A stretch of 64,000 nucleotides of DNA from Tetrapisispora phaffii CBS 4417 (Eukaryota; Ascomycota; Saccharomycetes; Saccharomycetales; Saccharomycetaceae), in contig NC_016522.1 of the NCBI RefSeq assembly GCF_000236905.1, forward strand, positions 992,001-1,056,000. The letters run 5' to 3'. A program made the position numbers and the translations under genes. This document shows positions 1 through 10,867 of the stretch, one piece after another (the stretch's first letter is position 1; the number at the start of each line of letters is the position of its first letter). Under the pieces are notes generated by a model. It made no database searches, had not been told where the DNA came from, and saw only the letters and a program-made list of their open reading frames with translations.

Positions 1-303
1 TCACATAATGGCTGGCATATAACATCAATCATCCTGCATTATTTCATATCGTTATCTTACGCTGTTTATTATATATACTCATCGTGATTATCATAAATTT
101 ACTTTATATAACAATACGTAAAGTTAACATAGTTAAAATTTATTATTTACAATTATCATATTAATATCAGTAAATATTCATATAAAATGCCTTTTCAATC
201 ATTTTAATGCACAACAAGTACAATATATCCTGATTGATTATACAGTAAAATGCATATGCCAGTTTTATATCTAGATGTGCCCTAGAGTGCAATAATAGGT
301 GAT
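1..303. other. AT-rich 3' flank of DNF3
   Basis: Noncoding, AT-rich sequence downstream of the DNF3 stop codon up to the window edge. I see no open frame of note, no RNA gene and no repeat. It probably holds the DNF3 polyadenylation signals. Confidence 0.5.
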
Positions 304-3300
304 TTATTCAAGACTTTGTAATCTTTGTTCAACAATTGCTTGTATGTCTTCAGGTTTTTCTCTATTAAAGTTAAGTTTCTTCAGAAGCTTTTGTCTAATG
401 ACTGATGAATTCATGACTTTATTTTCTTTCCTTGAGCCAAATGTCTCATTAACGCTAGTACGTCTTATAATTTTACCACTTGGAAGAATCTCATATTCGT
501 TTGGATCATATTGATCTGGTAAAAATGAGCGTTCAAAGTCTATCGAATTGATTGAATTGATAGAGTGGAGATCATCATCATTACCCAAAGCGGAACCAGC
601 GACTTTATCATTTGATTTATTCTTTTCACCGAAAACTTTGGCTTGGTACCTCTTGAATGAATTCGGATCCTTTTTCCAGGTCCATCCTTGCTTCATTTCA
701 TTATAAGCACCGAATTCTAAAGTTTTCCGTATATCTGATCTTTGTTCTAATATAGCAAATGTATCTGCATCAGATGGACTAATCAAAATTTTAACAGTTT
801 TATATACAATGTGTAATGTGATTGTTAACAACGATAGTACCAATACACTGCACCAGAAAGTAATATCACGACCAAAATTATGAATAAATCCGTTGGGAAC
901 ATCGTATATGACATCATTACTATTTAAAACAGGAAGAGCCACTAGCCATATTAACCAGCCTCCGCATGAAATGATCACAGATGCGAATGTTAGCCAATTG
1001 CGATTATTCATCTCTAAAAATTGAGCCTTAACATTGACTAAAATCACAATCGCGGTGAAGTTAATGCTACCTAAAGGGTAAAGCGTATTATCTTTAAGTG
1101 CTGAAAATCCGTATATATAGATACCCAAAAAGCCAACTAATAAAGCATCAATACCACCTTGAATCATCCATTGGCTAACAATAAAAAAGTTAAATTCTTT
1201 TGATAACCTTCCAGTTGCATACAACTCTGGTACAGTTAATAATGTTGCTGGTCTTAAATCTTCTTCAAACATACCAATACAAAGAACAGGCAGCGAAGTG
1301 AATAATGTGTTAAACATTGACAAGGAAAAGGACTCGTACAATGACGTCCCTGAAAAGAGAGTATATTTTTGAAAAATCACTTGAGTGAGATAGAAAGCCA
1401 ATTCTTTGTAAAATGTACATAGAATGAACTTACAGGTTCGAATATAATTGTACCTTCCATGGACAAGTAGTAATTTCAGTAAAAATCTAAACTGTCCTAT
1501 TGAAAAATCAGCTGTTCGAGCTGCCTGTAACCCTTCTTTACCAGCTATACCAACACCAATGTCAGCAGATTGAATCATAGCTATGTCATTTGCACCATCA
1601 CCGATCGCTAATGTAACTAGATCTTTCTTGGTATTTCTAATATTAGTCACTATAAGAGCTTTTTGCGAGGGTGAAGCACGACAACAGATAACTGAATCAG
1701 TCTTTGTACATAATTCAATAAAAACCGCCATTAAAGTTGGATTGCTCTCATACATTGCCAAAGTAGCACCGTCAATGACTAAAACACAATGCGCTATACT
1801 ACCAGAGTCAATTTCTTGCGAAATGGCATTTAATTTTGACAGAATATTACCGTCTTTAATAGTCAAAATAACTACAGTTGAATAATCATAAATTAATTTA
1901 CACGAATAACCAATATTAATGGCTGTTTCTCTTTTATCACCAGTTAGCATCCACATTTTTATACCTGCCCTACGAATTTTTTCTATTGCTTCTGAAACCC
2001 CTTCTTGTAGTTTATCTTCAATAGCTGTTGCACCTAACAATTCAAGTTTATCTTCTATCTCTTCACCAACAGCTGCAATTTTAAGAGCTCGATCGATTAA
2101 AGATGTTTTAGCTTCATTATAACGAATCGCCCAACTATTGTATTCATTATTAGGTATCCACTTATAACTGTAGAGTAAGGTTCTTAAACCTTCAGTGGAA
2201 AAATCATCCAATGATTGAAGCGTTTTTTCCAATACGTATTCTTCATCATCGAGCAACTCTTCTCCACCAACATAGTCCATTATGTCTTTTTCAGTAGTTA
2301 TACTTGTCGTTAATTTTTCGTATATTTCATTCTCTCCTAGTTTACTACCTTTATCGATAATACCCGAAGAATTGTAAGATGATTTATAATCTAAGGAAGC
2401 TCTATATCCGTATTTCTCAATTTGTTGCTGGTGAATAGATAATCTGCTCTTACTAACGACTGCATCAATTTCTCTAGAAGGGCTATTTACAACGTCTAAA
2501 ATTTGATCTAATGAGTCAATTTGCATTTCAGTATCAAATCTATTGCTTGATCTATTTTTCGAAGATAGACTGTGCTTTATAGCATATAATCCTAAACTAC
2601 CCCTTGCTTCGGATGCCATGGAATTCCGTAATCTGTTAGAGCTGATGTTATCTTCTCCTACAAGTCTCTCTAGAGACCTCCTTTGGTCAATAATCAATTC
2701 TGCTTCTGCATCTTTCCTATCTCTTATATTAAGATCTGATTCTTCAATTTTTTGATGAACCAACCTTCGATTTCTTAACCTCTCTAAGATTACATTATCA
2801 GCACCTTTACATATTAATAGTACCCTATCATTATCTGATGGCATACGGACCAAAACAGACATTCTTTTTCTTTGAGAATCAAAGTCAATATAATTCAAAA
2901 TCTCAAATTCCTCAAGTATTGGATCATTTTCAAACCCATTCGGATACATCTTAATTGTCAAAATAGATGAATTCTTATTTATGACAACATAACCTAATTC
3001 TCTAGCTGCTGTAATGAGCGCTAGTTCGTCAGGAGACGATGATTGGTATTCTATTGCATCAACTTCATCGTGGTCAAAAATATCATCTTTATTAATTTTT
3101 TTGGGCAAACAGCTATGGCATAGAGCTAAGGATAGAATAAAAAATTTGGCCTTTTCTGCAAACTTGTTAGTGGGATTGGTCTGAATAAATTTAATTAAAT
3201 CAAAAGAAGTTTTCATTTCTTGTGTATGTTCCATGATACTCGAAGCTTCACTGATTTTGGGGGTAATTCTTTTGAAATTCATTTCATTTTCCAAACCAGA

Positions 3301-5514
3301 CCTAATTTGTTTTTTGATATCAATACTTTTTTTTGCTTGGTAAAGGGATCGCATACTAGGTCTTCCTGTAAAAATTGCAGCTGAGTTTCCTTTATATTCA
3401 ATCGATGGTCTAGGGCCAGTCATAGCATTGGCATATGGTTCATCATCTTCATCTTCATCTCTTATATTTATAGTTCTCTCATTTTCGAAATCAAATTTCC
3501 TCAAAAGACTTTTATTTGTGACAGATACAACATCAATTTCCGCATTAGATGTAGTAGTATTAACCTCATTTACATCGTTACTTTGACCAACATTGTTATC
3601 ATTATCTGTTATGTGCAACCAAGAGGAACCATATATATTAAACTTTCTAAAAAGCATTTTATTATCCGTAAGAGTCCCTGTTTTGTCACTAAATATGTAA
3701 GATACCTGACCCAGCTCTTCTAATATAGTAGCGGCTTTTGATTCACATGGGGTATCGGTTTCCTGATGATACATATCAATGTCCCATTCCATAAACTTAC
3801 TTTGCATGACTTTGATAATTTCCATGGTAACATACAGAGACAGTGGAATCATAGTGTTATACATAATAATAAATGCCATTATAGAAGGTGCGACTCCAGC
3901 ATTTTTTTCAAACAAATACCATGCCACATTGCCTTTTATAGATTTTCTGTCTCCCAATACATGCCCATAATATGAAAAAAAGGAAACACATGCTACTACT
4001 ACGATCATAAACAAAACAATTAGATTTATCTTCCTTTGTAGCTTTGGAGCTTTAGTTCTCGGATTTTTTAATGCATTCATTCTAATTTTAGTTTCCTCTC
4101 CTGTAAACATTACCATACCAACTACAGTTTTAGTATTTCTTAAAATACTTCCTCTATAAATTACATTATTTGGTCCAATTGGGTATTTTGAGAACACTTT
4201 TTTATCTGGTTCAAATAAGTCTACTGCACCTTCAAAATTGTACAAATCTGTATTCGGATCTTCCAAAATTGCTTTGGCATTTATGTTAACTAGACCACTG
4301 ACTGACCTACAAGTTTTATTAATTTTCGAATGGGGTTGCTTAAGTTTCAAGTTTGTTTCACCATCCAACGCCATAGTTTCAACGAAACATTCATTATTCG
4401 TATTATCAGATGCTAATAATAATATATCAGCTGGAATCCAGTCATCTTGTCTCAATAGCACAAAATCTCCAACTTTTATATCTTTCCATGGAATATCATG
4501 TTCTTTCACGTCGTATTTTTCCTTTAATAGTTTTAAGTTTGTAAAACTTTCATCTTCTTCAGCATTATTTGATTTTTTGTGATCATTAATTCCTTGCGGT
4601 AAGTATCTAGTATCAAAAACTCTATTATCCACCATACTTGCACTATATTGAGTATTTTGAATATATGTGTCTTTGTCATTATTTTCCATAGTATCAGTCC
4701 TAAGAACAGTTGCTATATGATTATTTTCTTCTTTATCAAGTCTGTGTCTTTTATAGTCATCCCAACCTTCTCTGGCCATAGATATTGCCATAAATACGCA
4801 TAATGGTACAATTGTTGTATATCTACCAGTTGTAGACCAACCTGGAATCATTTGCAAAATTGCAATCACAAAGAAGTAGACGTTAGCAAGTTTCGAGAAT
4901 TGAAAATATAACTGCCTAGGTAAAAAAGAAAAGATTGAATATCTGGAAGATCTTATTATATTACTGCAATATGGCTTGTTGAATCTTTCATCAATTAACA
5001 GTTGTCTTTTTGGATCAGTATATTTTTGGTATTCAAGTATATGTTTGTAATTTAGAGAAATTGGGATGTGCCTACCGTTCTTCGAATGTACATGTCTGCT
5101 CCTATTCAGTATCAGATCCAGCATATAATTTAAATAATCAATAAAAATATTATTTTCTATGTATGCATATATTTCATCCAAATCATCATCGCTTTTATCG
5201 TTTGATTCTCCTTCGTCTATCTCAATTATTTCGATTTCATTATTCATTATAAAAACATCATCACGTTCATTATTGTGTATAGCAGCTCTATTTTCTATAA
5301 CATTTTTATCATAATTTGTATAGTCATCCATTACTTTATAATTATCTGTGGTATTTATATTGAGCTGAATCCCAGCTGGATCTTCATTTTCTTGGACAGA
5401 TGAAAGCTCTATTGAATCATTATTAGTCTCTTGAAATTTTTCAAATAGGTTCTTATTAAATAATTGAGTTCGTAGTGAATCTGCTCTCTTTCTTTTGTCT
5501 TGAGAATTTACCAT
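304..5514 (-). CDS. DNF3: P4-type ATPase, phospholipid flippase (Dnf3 orthologue)
   Basis: Predicted aminophospholipid flippase that moves lipids to the cytosolic leaflet of Golgi and plasma membranes. The 1736-residue protein is close to S. cerevisiae Dnf3 (about 1656) and shares its N-terminus: a SLRTQLFNK-like start, an acidic stretch, then HSKNGRHIPI and SSRYS..SFLPRQLYFQFSKLANVYFF. P4 hallmarks are present: DGET in the actuator domain (about 384-387), phosphorylated Asp610 in DKTGT, TGDKRETA in the P domain, and GDGANDIAMIQ around Asp1306. About ten membrane spans are expected: two before the actuator, two before DKTGT, six at the C-terminus. Long Asn/Ser/acidic inserts in the nucleotide-binding domain explain the extra length. 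The ATG at 5514 starts the conserved N-terminus. In S. cerevisiae DNF3 is not next to NSE4, so the 5.5-6.2 kb interval is a synteny breakpoint relative to that species. Confidence 0.95.
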   Translation of the reverse strand: MVNSQDKRKRADSLRTQLFNKNLFEKFQETNNDSIELSSVQENEDPAGIQLNINTTDNYKVMDDYTNYDKNVIENRAAIHNNERDDVFIMNNEIEIIEIDEGESNDKSDDDLDEIYAYIENNIFIDYLNYMLDLILNRSRHVHSKNGRHIPISLNYKHILEYQKYTDPKRQLLIDERFNKPYCSNIIRSSRYSIFSFLPRQLYFQFSKLANVYFFVIAILQMIPGWSTTGRYTTIVPLCVFMAISMAREGWDDYKRHRLDKEENNHIATVLRTDTMENNDKDTYIQNTQYSASMVDNRVFDTRYLPQGINDHKKSNNAEEDESFTNLKLLKEKYDVKEHDIPWKDIKVGDFVLLRQDDWIPADILLLASDNTNNECFVETMALDGETNLKLKQPHSKINKTCRSVSGLVNINAKAILEDPNTDLYNFEGAVDLFEPDKKVFSKYPIGPNNVIYRGSILRNTKTVVGMVMFTGEETKIRMNALKNPRTKAPKLQRKINLIVLFMIVVVACVSFFSYYGHVLGDRKSIKGNVAWYLFEKNAGVAPSIMAFIIMYNTMIPLSLYVTMEIIKVMQSKFMEWDIDMYHQETDTPCESKAATILEELGQVSYIFSDKTGTLTDNKMLFRKFNIYGSSWLHITDNDNNVGQSNDVNEVNTTTSNAEIDVVSVTNKSLLRKFDFENERTINIRDEDEDDEPYANAMTGPRPSIEYKGNSAAIFTGRPSMRSLYQAKKSIDIKKQIRSGLENEMNFKRITPKISEASSIMEHTQEMKTSFDLIKFIQTNPTNKFAEKAKFFILSLALCHSCLPKKINKDDIFDHDEVDAIEYQSSSPDELALITAARELGYVVINKNSSILTIKMYPNGFENDPILEEFEILNYIDFDSQRKRMSVLVRMPSDNDRVLLICKGADNVILERLRNRRLVHQKIEESDLNIRDRKDAEAELIIDQRRSLERLVGEDNISSNRLRNSMASEARGSLGLYAIKHSLSSKNRSSNRFDTEMQIDSLDQILDVVNSPSREIDAVVSKSRLSIHQQQIEKYGYRASLDYKSSYNSSGIIDKGSKLGENEIYEKLTTSITTEKDIMDYVGGEELLDDEEYVLEKTLQSLDDFSTEGLRTLLYSYKWIPNNEYNSWAIRYNEAKTSLIDRALKIAAVGEEIEDKLELLGATAIEDKLQEGVSEAIEKIRRAGIKMWMLTGDKRETAINIGYSCKLIYDYSTVVILTIKDGNILSKLNAISQEIDSGSIAHCVLVIDGATLAMYESNPTLMAVFIELCTKTDSVICCRASPSQKALIVTNIRNTKKDLVTLAIGDGANDIAMIQSADIGVGIAGKEGLQAARTADFSIGQFRFLLKLLLVHGRYNYIRTCKFILCTFYKELAFYLTQVIFQKYTLFSGTSLYESFSLSMFNTLFTSLPVLCIGMFEEDLRPATLLTVPELYATGRLSKEFNFFIVSQWMIQGGIDALLVGFLGIYIYGFSALKDNTLYPLGSINFTAIVILVNVKAQFLEMNNRNWLTFASVIISCGGWLIWLVALPVLNSNDVIYDVPNGFIHNFGRDITFWCSVLVLSLLTITLHIVYKTVKILISPSDADTFAILEQRSDIRKTLEFGAYNEMKQGWTWKKDPNSFKRYQAKVFGEKNKSNDKVAGSALGNDDDLHSINSINSIDFERSFLPDQYDPNEYEILPSGKIIRRTSVNETFGSRKENKVMNSSVIRQKLLKKLNFNREKPEDIQAIVEQRLQSLE

Positions 5515-6174
5515 GTTTCGTATTCTATATTCTACTTTCTAACCAATGCAAACTATTTTTGATGTTATTATGTGTGGAGAGGGGCTGAGAATTCTTACTA
5601 CCGACGTCCTGGTTAATCCAAGCCATATGACTGCAGTATGCAAAAGGATGATAATAAATCAAATACTATATCCTATAGTAACTACAGCTGCTATATTAGA
5701 CTGTATCTAATATATCTAATGCACAATTGCAAATGATAAGTTTCAATTTTATATCTAAAAATATCTTGTATATAAACTTTTTACAGGGACCTTTTTATCA
5801 ATTGCTCGTAACCGGTTAAGGTTAAAAATTTACAGCCTGGAGAAAGGCAAGGGACAAGCAACAATTATAAATAAATAATGTAATTTATGTGATATATAGC
5901 ATGGAATGGTCGATAAAGTAGTTAGGTTTAATAGTTGTGGTGTATTTATTAATTATAGTTTTTTTTTACTGGTTTGATGTCCTCAGATTGAAACTCGGGA
6001 TATAAACGAGTCTTCTGCTATGTATGCATATATATAATGTGTATGTAATTCTGGTCACCGTGAGTCTTGATTTGGGAAATAGTTATAATAATGAGATAGT
6101 ACAACAGATTGGCGGCTCTCACATATATGCAAATGTCATAAATACTTTGTCTCTTAAAATATCTTCAGCTGTAA
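5515..6174. other. DNF3 promoter and NSE4 3' region
   Basis: 660 bp between two minus-strand genes, so it must hold the DNF3 promoter and the NSE4 terminator. It contains a 10-bp palindrome TAACCGGTTA (5809-5818), a T-run near 5960, and short TA/TG repeats around 6020-6050. No supported gene. Confidence 0.5.
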
Positions 6175-7416
6175 TTATAGAAAACTTTCAGTTATCTCAA
6201 ATGTGTCAATTAGTTTTCGCCAAGTTGGCATATCAAGTTGGTAAATAATATGATGCTGTTGATGTTCTCTTTTGTTTCCTTCTTCGATTTCTTGTATTTT
6301 ACTATCCTTCTTACCTTTCGGATTATGTTCTTTGATTAGAAGGTATGGAAGACCATCATTTTTGTCTTCCTCCATTATCAACTTACCTTCTTTAATTAAA
6401 AAACTTGTATAAAATAAGTTCTCGATAGTAGCACTGAAGGAGTTTGGATTAATGACAAACTTAAACAAATTAATCCGATTCACCTCACCATCTTTGTCAC
6501 AACCTTCTGGATTCTCATTTTCGTTGTTATTGCTCTTACTCTGGAGCTTTTTCTTTAATTTCTTAAAACATTTAATAACCTGTTCTGGTGTGGTTGTATC
6601 TTGAGTTTCTGACAGTGAACTAGACGTGATTTTATCAACTGTAGTTGCTACAACACGTCCATTTAATAAACTATCGTTAATATTTCTCTCTGGAACTGCC
6701 CTAACTTTGGGTATGACCGAAAATGGACCTACAAAATGACCAGTTGTCGTAGGTTTCTTGGATATGCTATCATATAGAGCTCCCAATTTATACCAATTAA
6801 ACTGCATGAAGTCATTATAGTTCGCAAATTGTTTCAAATACTTTTGCCTGATTGCTTGTTGTCTGAATTGATCGGTTCTGTCATTACCAAGAGAATGTAT
6901 TTGGTTCGGACCTATATCCTGTGTATTATCACTATCATCTTCGTCTTCATTTTCATTTTCCAAATCAATCATAGTATTAGTAACAAAAACAGGTGCTTTT
7001 ATATCATTCTCTTTAAAATAATCTTTTAGCATGTACTTCTTGCTACTTTTCAGTATGTCATCTAAATTAACCAAACTTCTTGTATCATCAAATTTTAGAT
7101 TTCGCACACTCAATTCCGCTAATTTACTGATATTCACCATAGCTTTTGCATCATGAGCCAATAGACCATTGTTTCTTGTACCTTTCACTTTTGAAAACAA
7201 TATATCAGCAGCCTCTAGGTTTTCAAATGCAATATTAATAGCGCCAGTTCTTGCAACACGGACTAAGCCATTAGTCATCTCTTCCTCTAATTGTTTGTAT
7301 CCCTGTAGTACTGTGTAATCATCCTCTGTTGTGGCATTATTCTCCTTTTCGATATTGGTTTTAGTTCTTTTATTTTGTGAGCCAGTCAATGGCTCGTCTT
7401 GACTTCTTTTGGACAT
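6175..7416 (-). CDS. NSE4: Smc5-Smc6 complex kleisin subunit Nse4
   Basis: Kleisin that bridges the Smc5 and Smc6 heads in the DNA-repair SMC complex. The 413-residue protein matches S. cerevisiae Nse4 (402) along its length. The N-terminal Nse4 region has VLQGYKQLEEEM, the NNGLLAHDAKAMV..SKLAELSVRNLKFDD stretch, and YMLKDYFKEND. A mid segment has YLKQFANYNDFMQFNWYKLGALY. The C-terminal winged-helix region has TTPEQVIKCFKKL, INLFKFVINPNSFSATIENLFYTSFLIKEGKL and QLDMPTWRKLI. A basic linker around residues 260-310 is longer than in S. cerevisiae. It lies beside HUL5, and the expected neighbour PHO2 is missing from the 385-bp gap between them. Confidence 0.95.
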   Translation of the reverse strand: MSKRSQDEPLTGSQNKRTKTNIEKENNATTEDDYTVLQGYKQLEEEMTNGLVRVARTGAINIAFENLEAADILFSKVKGTRNNGLLAHDAKAMVNISKLAELSVRNLKFDDTRSLVNLDDILKSSKKYMLKDYFKENDIKAPVFVTNTMIDLENENEDEDDSDNTQDIGPNQIHSLGNDRTDQFRQQAIRQKYLKQFANYNDFMQFNWYKLGALYDSISKKPTTTGHFVGPFSVIPKVRAVPERNINDSLLNGRVVATTVDKITSSSLSETQDTTTPEQVIKCFKKLKKKLQSKSNNNENENPEGCDKDGEVNRINLFKFVINPNSFSATIENLFYTSFLIKEGKLIMEEDKNDGLPYLLIKEHNPKGKKDSKIQEIEEGNKREHQQHHIIYQLDMPTWRKLIDTFEITESFL

Positions 7417-7800
7417 AGATAGAATAAATCACTTGCTCTCTTTGAGGTTTTATATAATAAACAAAAACAAAGCAGAATGTATGTAGTCAAGAAGTTTAAG
7501 ATGCATTATTATAATATACAACTACCTAAAATTTTCGATTGCAAATCCTTTATTATATATTTGTAATTAAACATTTAATGTATGCATTTGAATGTCTGTT
7601 TTCATTTTGAGATGCCTTAAGCGCATATCTTAATATTTAAGCATACCTAACATGTTGTCATAATAACAAAAAGATTACAATATGATAAATTATGTGATTT
7701 TGAGTTGCAGAATATGAAATATAAGATATAAGATATACAATATTCTACGTCCCTATATATGGTATTTATTTAAATGTACTTTTTTCTTCATCTGTCGTTT
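7417..7800. other. NSE4 promoter and HUL5 3' region
   Basis: 384 bp of AT-rich spacer. In related gene orders the homeobox gene PHO2 sits between NSE4 and HUL5; nothing resembling it, not even a fragment, is visible here. A TATA-like run on the minus strand (7448-7456) lies too close to the NSE4 start to call a promoter element with confidence. Confidence 0.5.
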
Positions 7801-10557
7801 TTAAGAAAGATCGAATCTTGCTCCTGAATTGATTGCGTACAGTAATTTTTGTTTTAGTAGTGCTTTATCTTGATAATTTGGAAGTTTCAATAAATTAACA
7901 CATGTAGATGCTGTGGGAAGTCTGTCCTTATCTGTTCCAGAATTTCTAATACCAAATTTTGGGGTTAGTGATCCAAATCCTTGTAAAGGTCCCCTTGGCA
8001 CTGAGGTCACAAATTTTATGAACTTCACTCTTTCAGATGGTTCAAAATCTGACAAAGTCTGCCAAAAATCTTGGATTGTGCGATCATTTTGCTCAAACCC
8101 TCCATATATAGTGTTTTCACGTAGATCTTCCAAATCAATATCCCTATCACCACCTGATATTAACATTTGAAGTTCGACTGGATTAAATATCTCCATCCAA
8201 TGAGGTGCTATAATCATATTCATGCCTTTCATGAAATATAAACACGGAAGATATAGTTGCCTGTTTAATTTGAGATCAGCAATGGCAAAAATATACTGTA
8301 AAATATTGGACTTAGTGACTTTTTTAGTTGATCCATTTGGAACTAATTCAATAACTTTTTGTCGATTGTTTTCATCTGCAATTTCAAAAGTCAATTCTAA
8401 TGCTTCAACTTCATTTGAATCCATATTCAATAACTTAACTAAATTTTGGTACAGAACGTTATCCAAGCTTGACAAATCATCAAATGATGAAATAAGTTTG
8501 TTTGAGTAATTTAGAATTTTTTTCATGAAAAATTCTGTAAATTTCACATCTATAAGAACTCTATCATATAGACACTTACCGACAATTTTACCCAGAAATA
8601 ATATCAAATTTAATTTAGACAGTGTCACATTTGGATTTGGATAAAGTTCATAGTTATCGTTAGTTCGAAACAGTCCATATTTATCGCTATTAAACCCTTC
8701 TTCGGTAACACTAGTCAACAGTTCTTTCGAAATACCACCTCCATCTATACCAGCTTCAGGTCCAAACTCATTTACAAAATTCACTGATATCTTAGACTTT
8801 AATTGTTCACCTACGTTATTGTAAGCATTATATGCGTCTTCTAGTAAATTTTCTCTAGAAATACTAACTGTAGGCACCCCTTGTTCATTTCCAGTATCCC
8901 ATATAGAGAAATTGTTAGATATATTATAATCTGAGTCTAAGCTTAATCTGTGCTTATCAAAAGCAATAAAGGTATAAAAGATATCCACTCGATCCTCAAA
9001 GGAAATAAAAAATGGTGTCTTTATTAATATTTCAAATTTTTTAAACTGTCTGGCGTTTAGGTTGATACTTGAGTCATTCTTCATAATTTCGAAAACATTT
9101 ATACTGATATCACTTGAAATCCCAGCAACTTTATCTATCATATGTTCATCACTAGTTTGTGAGTGCGTCAGAATATATTCCCTATAGAGCTTTTCAAAAA
9201 TCTCTAGGCATTTAAATATATTGACTTGTAAAAATTCTTTATCATTTGAATTCCAAAACTTTAAATCTTTATTAGTAGCACAAAATTTTAATCTGGTATC
9301 TCTGAGATAAAGTTGTCTTAGTAAATGTAATGAAATATCAATAGTCTGTTTACTATCGGTATCAGGTTTCGGGTTCCATAAAGTAACAAAAACATAATCT
9401 CTTAGTTTAGCAGAGAACAGTTTTAATTCCTTTATGGTGATAGTTTTTCTATTATTAAGCAATTCTTGGTCTGTAGTTATTAGTAAATAAACCTCTATTA
9501 AATGTATGAATAATATGAAAATAGGCTCCTTAGTTTCAAATGTATTCTGTGAATTATCAATAAGTTGGTTAAATATTGATCTTACGAAATTCTCTTTCGC
9601 TAATATTGTAATTAAAATGGAGTTTTCAGTTTTGAAACATTTTGCTAGAGAAACATAATTAACAATTGTGTTTAATGCATCAAATTTATTCGCTCCCAGA
9701 TCCATGTAAGCCATAAGTTGAGATATGTAATTGCTCTCAAACAAGATATGAATATCCTTTAGATCGTTATAATCTGCTGCATTAAAAGTTGATAAATCTA
9801 AGTACTGTGCAATGAGCAATTGTAAAGACCTGTTACCCCTTTCATTACTATATTGAATGCAGATATTGTTCAATAAATGACGATTATCAACAATGTGTAA
9901 TGGAAATATAGCATATTGTGCTAAATGTTTATAAAATGACATCAAGTTATCAGATGTTTTTCTGATGTCACTGTGAAGACAAAATAGGTCCAAGCTGTTC
10001 GGGGATGATAATATATTCCATTTTCTAATAAATTTGCTAACAGATAAAAATATGACCTCACTTGTAGAATATGATGTTAATAACATATTAGTTACTTGCG
10101 AAACGAACATTTCAGACACTGGAAATCTTGGATTCAGATCATTGAAGGTTTCTATTATTAATTCCTCGTCACCGTCACTGAAACTACCTAATATTTCTAG
10201 TAGCTTAATATTATAAAACGAATTTTTATAGCTCAGACTATAATTATTTGATACAGTTAAAATATATTTCAGATCATCTTTACTAATATATGACAGTAGC
10301 CTTCTACCGAAAATAGGGATTAGATGAACTAATATTGTTTCATCTTTAGATTTTAAACAAGTGTCTAACACCGATCTCGTATCTCTGACTTTTCTTAATA
10401 CATTCTGGATTATTATTATAGCATTTTGTTCTTTCTTTGCAAGGGCTCTTTTCTCTCTTTCCTTTTGAGCCTGGGCCAGTAACTCTTTTTTTGACGCCCT
10501 ATTATTTGTACTCAAGTTAATATTTCTTCTCTTCGATTGCCCATTAAAATTAAACAT
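7801..10557 (-). CDS. HUL5: HECT-type ubiquitin ligase, E4-like elongation factor Hul5
   Basis: Proteasome-associated HECT ligase that extends ubiquitin chains and helps clear misfolded cytosolic proteins. Length 918 against 910 in S. cerevisiae. The N-terminus has the conserved MFNFNGQSKRRNINL start and a basic region with an IQ-like helix (NAIIIIQNVLRKVRDTR, about residues 45-62), as in the UBE3B/UBE3C group. The C-terminal HECT domain includes NEFGPEAGIDGGGISKELLTSV, the LYPNP segment, GKCLYDRVLIDVKF, and the catalytic loop LPTASTCVNLLKLP. The active-site cysteine is Cys886, 32 residues from the C-terminus, the same spacing as S. cerevisiae Cys878. Divergent from GPI10, as in S. cerevisiae. 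Confidence 0.96.
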   Translation of the reverse strand: MFNFNGQSKRRNINLSTNNRASKKELLAQAQKEREKRALAKKEQNAIIIIQNVLRKVRDTRSVLDTCLKSKDETILVHLIPIFGRRLLSYISKDDLKYILTVSNNYSLSYKNSFYNIKLLEILGSFSDGDEELIIETFNDLNPRFPVSEMFVSQVTNMLLTSYSTSEVIFLSVSKFIRKWNILSSPNSLDLFCLHSDIRKTSDNLMSFYKHLAQYAIFPLHIVDNRHLLNNICIQYSNERGNRSLQLLIAQYLDLSTFNAADYNDLKDIHILFESNYISQLMAYMDLGANKFDALNTIVNYVSLAKCFKTENSILITILAKENFVRSIFNQLIDNSQNTFETKEPIFILFIHLIEVYLLITTDQELLNNRKTITIKELKLFSAKLRDYVFVTLWNPKPDTDSKQTIDISLHLLRQLYLRDTRLKFCATNKDLKFWNSNDKEFLQVNIFKCLEIFEKLYREYILTHSQTSDEHMIDKVAGISSDISINVFEIMKNDSSINLNARQFKKFEILIKTPFFISFEDRVDIFYTFIAFDKHRLSLDSDYNISNNFSIWDTGNEQGVPTVSISRENLLEDAYNAYNNVGEQLKSKISVNFVNEFGPEAGIDGGGISKELLTSVTEEGFNSDKYGLFRTNDNYELYPNPNVTLSKLNLILFLGKIVGKCLYDRVLIDVKFTEFFMKKILNYSNKLISSFDDLSSLDNVLYQNLVKLLNMDSNEVEALELTFEIADENNRQKVIELVPNGSTKKVTKSNILQYIFAIADLKLNRQLYLPCLYFMKGMNMIIAPHWMEIFNPVELQMLISGGDRDIDLEDLRENTIYGGFEQNDRTIQDFWQTLSDFEPSERVKFIKFVTSVPRGPLQGFGSLTPKFGIRNSGTDKDRLPTASTCVNLLKLPNYQDKALLKQKLLYAINSGARFDLS

Positions 10558-10867
10558 TATGCAAGTGATCCTCAGATCTCAAAGAAAGCAATGAGTCTGT
10601 CACTATTCTCGAATAAGGCTCTGATACATTTAAGTTTGAATTAACTTCTTTATTTTACAATTGTTCCTGTTCCTAATATATTAGTAAGATATTGATTTTT
10701 GGTCTTCAATTTTTCAATTTTAAAAGAAAGGCATCCCTCATCGAAATAAGATATAGATAAAAGGAATAGCACACGGCCATACTCACTTTGAAGATAGAAT
10801 AACATAAGAGGTCGATGTATTTGTAATAGATTGTAGATTGACGGTACTACCTTAGCGTGCTTCAAGG
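10558..10867. promoter_or_regulatory. Divergent HUL5-GPI10 promoter region
   Basis: 310 bp shared by two divergently transcribed genes. AT-rich; I recognise no specific factor site. A 71-codon open frame on the minus strand here begins at a TTG and is not supported. Confidence 0.5.
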